Source: Cocleimonas flava (GTDB lineage: Bacteria > Pseudomonadota > Gammaproteobacteria > Thiotrichales > Thiotrichaceae). Taken from it: a stretch of 64,000 nt of DNA. Under the pieces are notes generated by a model, which did not search any database, had not been told where the DNA came from, and saw only the letters and a list, made by a program, of their open reading frames with translations. Location of the stretch: contig NZ_SMFQ01000002.1 in the NCBI RefSeq assembly GCF_004339015.1, positions 1,278,713-1,342,712 on the forward strand, in the 5' to 3' direction. The position numbers and the translations under genes were made by a program. This document shows, in pieces, positions 61,774 through 64,000 of this stretch. Positions within the stretch are counted from its first letter, which is position 1. Every line of letters begins with the position of its first letter.

Positions 61774-63435
61774 TTAACCGCCAATGGCGCTGTCTATTTC
61801 TATGTCTGCTTCAACAAAACGATGTAATACGTTTAATTGTAATACTAGGTTTACAGCCTTGTTGCGGAAATCTTGAAGTTCAGATTTCGAAAGAGACATG
61901 CTGTTAGGTAAAGCAACGGTCATTGCGTTAACGGCTTTTTTGTCTTGATGGAATTCATAATGTAAGTGTGGTCCAGTCGCTAAACCAGATTGTCCTACGT
62001 AGCCGATAAGGTCGCTTTGATATACTTTATCTCCAACTTTTAAGCCTTTCTTGTAACGAGACATGTGAGCGTAAGTTGTTGTGTAACCGTCTCGATGTTG
62101 GATGATAACAGTCTTGCCGTAACCGCCTTTTCTTCCTAGGAATTTAACCACACCATTACCAGTTGTCATGATAGGTGTGCCCGTTCTCGCTGCAAAATCA
62201 GTGCCTTTGTGAGCGCGGATTTTATGGAGCTTCGGGTGAAATCTACCAGGGTTAAAGTGTGAAGAAACTCTAGCGTGTTCGATAGGTGTGCGGATAAACG
62301 CTTTCTTCATCTCTCTACCTTGAGGGGTAAAGTAATCAGACTTACCATCTGCATAGGTATAACGAATAGATCTGAATTGACGACCTTTATTGATGAACTC
62401 AGCAGCAAGAAGGTTCTGTGTACCTACTTTGTCGCCATCATGAAAAATTTCTTCGTAAACGGCTGTTACTTTGTCACCGACACGAACATCATGAGAAAAG
62501 TCGATATCCCAGTCAAAAACTTTAACAAGTTGTTTGATGACTTTGTTGTCTACTTTTGCTTTTTTGCCGTCAAAAAACAATCCATTTTCTATAGTGAAGC
62601 TGGCGCGAGCTTGGCGTACTTCAAATACATCGTTTTTCCAGGTACCTTGATAGTCATCGCCGTTTTTAGAAATAACATAACTACGTTTGCTGTCATTCGG
62701 ATGAGTAAATACTAAATTAGATAGCTCTCCTTTAGCAGAGTTAGCGCGAACAATGCTTCCACTTTTAAGCTTTTCTATTTGCTTATAGATCTCTTTGTTT
62801 TGCTTGAGTGTTTTAAGAAGAGCCTGATGACCAACTTTATAGAATATATTAGTAATGTTGTCGTAGGATTTGACGTGGTAAGTAACCCATTTACTGGTAT
62901 TCTCGGTGTTAACCTGACCTGCATAAGTTTCTAAGGCTCTTGCGGGTAGTTGAAGCTCCTTTGATTCAAGGATGTCCTCACCTTGCAGTAAATCTTCTAT
63001 ATTGCCAATGTCCTGTAGTTGAAGGCTGTCTTCTGATGAGGCTAGTTGAATAGCTTTAGAAGAGCTATCTAAAGAATTATTAGCTATATCTATTTCAGTA
63101 GGGATAATTTCAAATGTTTTAACAGTTGAGTTCGCATGGGCATCTTTAATTAAATGTGACTGCACAGGAATATTTCCAATCACAGCTACTAAAGCTATGA
63201 ATACGGCAGATCTTGATAACCATGATGTATGGTTTACAGGTGCGATGTTATTATCAGCAACAGGTTCTGAACTTTCTTTTTTGATAACTATTTCAAGGTC
63301 ATCTAGCAAGTCATATTTGTTTGTAACATCGTTCCAGCTTTTATTGCTATATACGATGTTATTTCGATCTTTTGACAACAAATTTAAAGCCCTTAATGTG
63401 TAAATGAAAAACGTATGTATAAAAATTAAACGCAT
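61774..63435 (-). CDS. M23 peptidoglycan endopeptidase, MepM-like
   Basis: 553 residues. A single membrane helix near residue 75 (SAVFIALVAVIGNIPV), an OapA/LysM-like region (WVTYHVKSYDNITNIFYKVGHQALLKTLKQNKEIYKQIEKLKSG), and the LytM/M23 zinc domain: HKIRAHKGTDFAARTGTPIMTTGNGVVKFLGRKGGYGKTVIIQHRDGYTTTYAHMSRYKKGLKVGDKVYQSDLIGYVGQSGLATGPHLHYEFH. It cuts peptide cross-links. Start codon has AAGG upstream; a shorter start is possible. Confidence 0.93.
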   Translation of the reverse strand: MRLIFIHTFFIYTLRALNLLSKDRNNIVYSNKSWNDVTNKYDLLDDLEIVIKKESSEPVADNNIAPVNHTSWLSRSAVFIALVAVIGNIPVQSHLIKDAHANSTVKTFEIIPTEIDIANNSLDSSSKAIQLASSEDSLQLQDIGNIEDLLQGEDILESKELQLPARALETYAGQVNTENTSKWVTYHVKSYDNITNIFYKVGHQALLKTLKQNKEIYKQIEKLKSGSIVRANSAKGELSNLVFTHPNDSKRSYVISKNGDDYQGTWKNDVFEVRQARASFTIENGLFFDGKKAKVDNKVIKQLVKVFDWDIDFSHDVRVGDKVTAVYEEIFHDGDKVGTQNLLAAEFINKGRQFRSIRYTYADGKSDYFTPQGREMKKAFIRTPIEHARVSSHFNPGRFHPKLHKIRAHKGTDFAARTGTPIMTTGNGVVKFLGRKGGYGKTVIIQHRDGYTTTYAHMSRYKKGLKVGDKVYQSDLIGYVGQSGLATGPHLHYEFHQDKKAVNAMTVALPNSMSLSKSELQDFRNKAVNLVLQLNVLHRFVEADIEIDSAIGG

Positions 63436-63742
63436 AAATACCTTAAAATAGTACCGTTTGCAACCTTAATCCTACCTTAACTACCATTTGATGGGGTTTA
63501 TAAGTATTTTAGATGGCGGTCAAATTGCGTTGAAACCTTTCTTTTATAGTCTCGCAATTTTAAGTATTTAGCGTTAATAATGACGTTGTAAATAGTAGTG
63601 TATATAAAAGGTAAAGTCTCCTTTGCGGTAAAAAATAGATGAACCTTTTTTGCCTATCAGGCTACGTCGGCTTTTAAAGCTACCTTTATAGTACTGTTTG
63701 AAACTTGTTTTGGGTTTATTTTGTTTTAATTGAAATTAGAGG

Positions 63743-63780
63743 TTGCTTCAAAAATTGATATACCTATAATGCGCCGCTCC
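63743..63780 (+). promoter_or_regulatory. rRNA-type promoter P1
   Basis: TTGCTT, 16 bases, TATAAT, then the GC-rich discriminator GCGCCGCTCC. The strong -10, the 16-base spacing and the GC-rich start typical of stringently controlled rrn promoters are clear. The upstream AT-rich stretch resembles an UP element. Confidence 0.8.
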
Positions 63781-63867
63781 AACGAACAAGCTGCTTGTTA
63801 AAGTGATCTGTTTGTAGGCGGTTTTGATCTGATTTAAAGTTATTTAAATTAAATTGAAATTAGTAGT

Positions 63868-63905
63868 TGATTCAAAATGAGAGGTGTCTATAATGCGCCG
63901 CTCTG
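63868..63905 (+). promoter_or_regulatory. rRNA-type promoter P2
   Basis: TTGATT, 16 bases, TATAAT, GCGCCGCTCT, 125 bases after P1. The upstream TTGAAATTAG matches P1, so the two are a tandem duplication. An rRNA operon probably begins beyond the window. The rest of the 565-base right-hand region has no gene. Confidence 0.8.
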
Positions 63906-64000
63906 ACAGATTAGGTCGCTGTAAAGTGTTTTGATTTGTTGGGAATTTTGTTTGAATTGTTGAGTAAAAAACATTAAATAAATGTTGATTACTTGAAAAT

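Noticed and set aside
62275..62715. Plus-strand frame of 146 codons inside the M23 peptidase gene
   Set aside because: Antisense shadow; the opposite strand has the conserved peptidase and OapA-like sequence.
1..64000. CRISPR arrays, phage genes, integrases and insertion sequences
   Set aside because: No regularly spaced repeats, transposase or integrase motifs were seen on either strand.

Overview
The window is a moderately AT-rich chromosomal segment of a Gammaproteobacterium. The housekeeping order pncC-recA-recX-alaS-lysC-csrA, the rpmB-rpmG pair and the pcnB-folK-panB-panC run are gammaproteobacterial. A soxXYZA-soxK thiosulfate-oxidation cluster and a SigX/CmpX-like envelope-stress locus point to a sulfur-oxidising, probably marine, Thiotrichales-like organism; this placement is inference. 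No phage, insertion sequence, CRISPR array or plasmid feature is visible.

Layout. 1-2546: DUF1501/DUF1800 secreted protein pair (minus strand, first gene cut by the edge). 2716-12757: DNA repair, translation and amino-acid genes (pncC, recA, recX, alaS, lysC, csrA, rpiA, ilvA, rpmB, rpmG). 13057-16365: ECF sigma factor, small membrane protein and CmpX-like MscS channel, divergent from an outer-membrane barrel gene; both transcription units carry the same promoter motif. 16675-27037: an ion and membrane-tension block with two more MscS-family proteins, CorA, MgtE, a CNNM/CorC protein, DedA, DUF202 and cardiolipin synthase. 27357-30235: degenerate rhodanese, RimK and an AstE/AspA-type deacylase. 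30343-35488: ABC exporter plus GldG-like protein, lipoprotein, DUF4340 protein and mutM. 35668-37263: FUN14-like protein, dusA and tRNA-Asn. 37336-42819: TRAP transporter, cupin, ROK-type regulator and a lumazine-binding-like protein, with two matching palindromic operators. 43157-50248: OmpA-like protein, sox cluster, HupE/UreJ-like protein, trxA and rho. 50404-52480: a 68-residue protein coupled to a membrane-anchored SbcC/Rad50-like ATPase. 52547-56779: DUF4124 protein, MocR regulator, PhzF protein and aminotransferase. 56997-63435: pcnB, folK, panB, panC, anmK and an M23 peptidase. 63743 to the right edge: two tandem rRNA-type promoters, so an rRNA operon probably starts just beyond the window.

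The most distinctive feature is a dispersed short repeat with core AAGTAGGGGGGTG. Ten exact copies and several one- or two-base variants occur in 64 kb. Most lie just after gene 3' ends, one pair forms a perfect 31-bp hairpin behind lysC, three near-copies lie inside coding sequence, and the G-rich strand is mostly on the plus strand. This looks like a genome-wide signal such as an uptake sequence, a terminator family or a strand-biased recombination/segregation motif. Other leads are the ECF promoter pair, the ROK operator pair, the type of SoxXA complex (SoxA with one haem motif plus SoxK), and the membrane-embedded SMC-like ATPase with its tiny partner.
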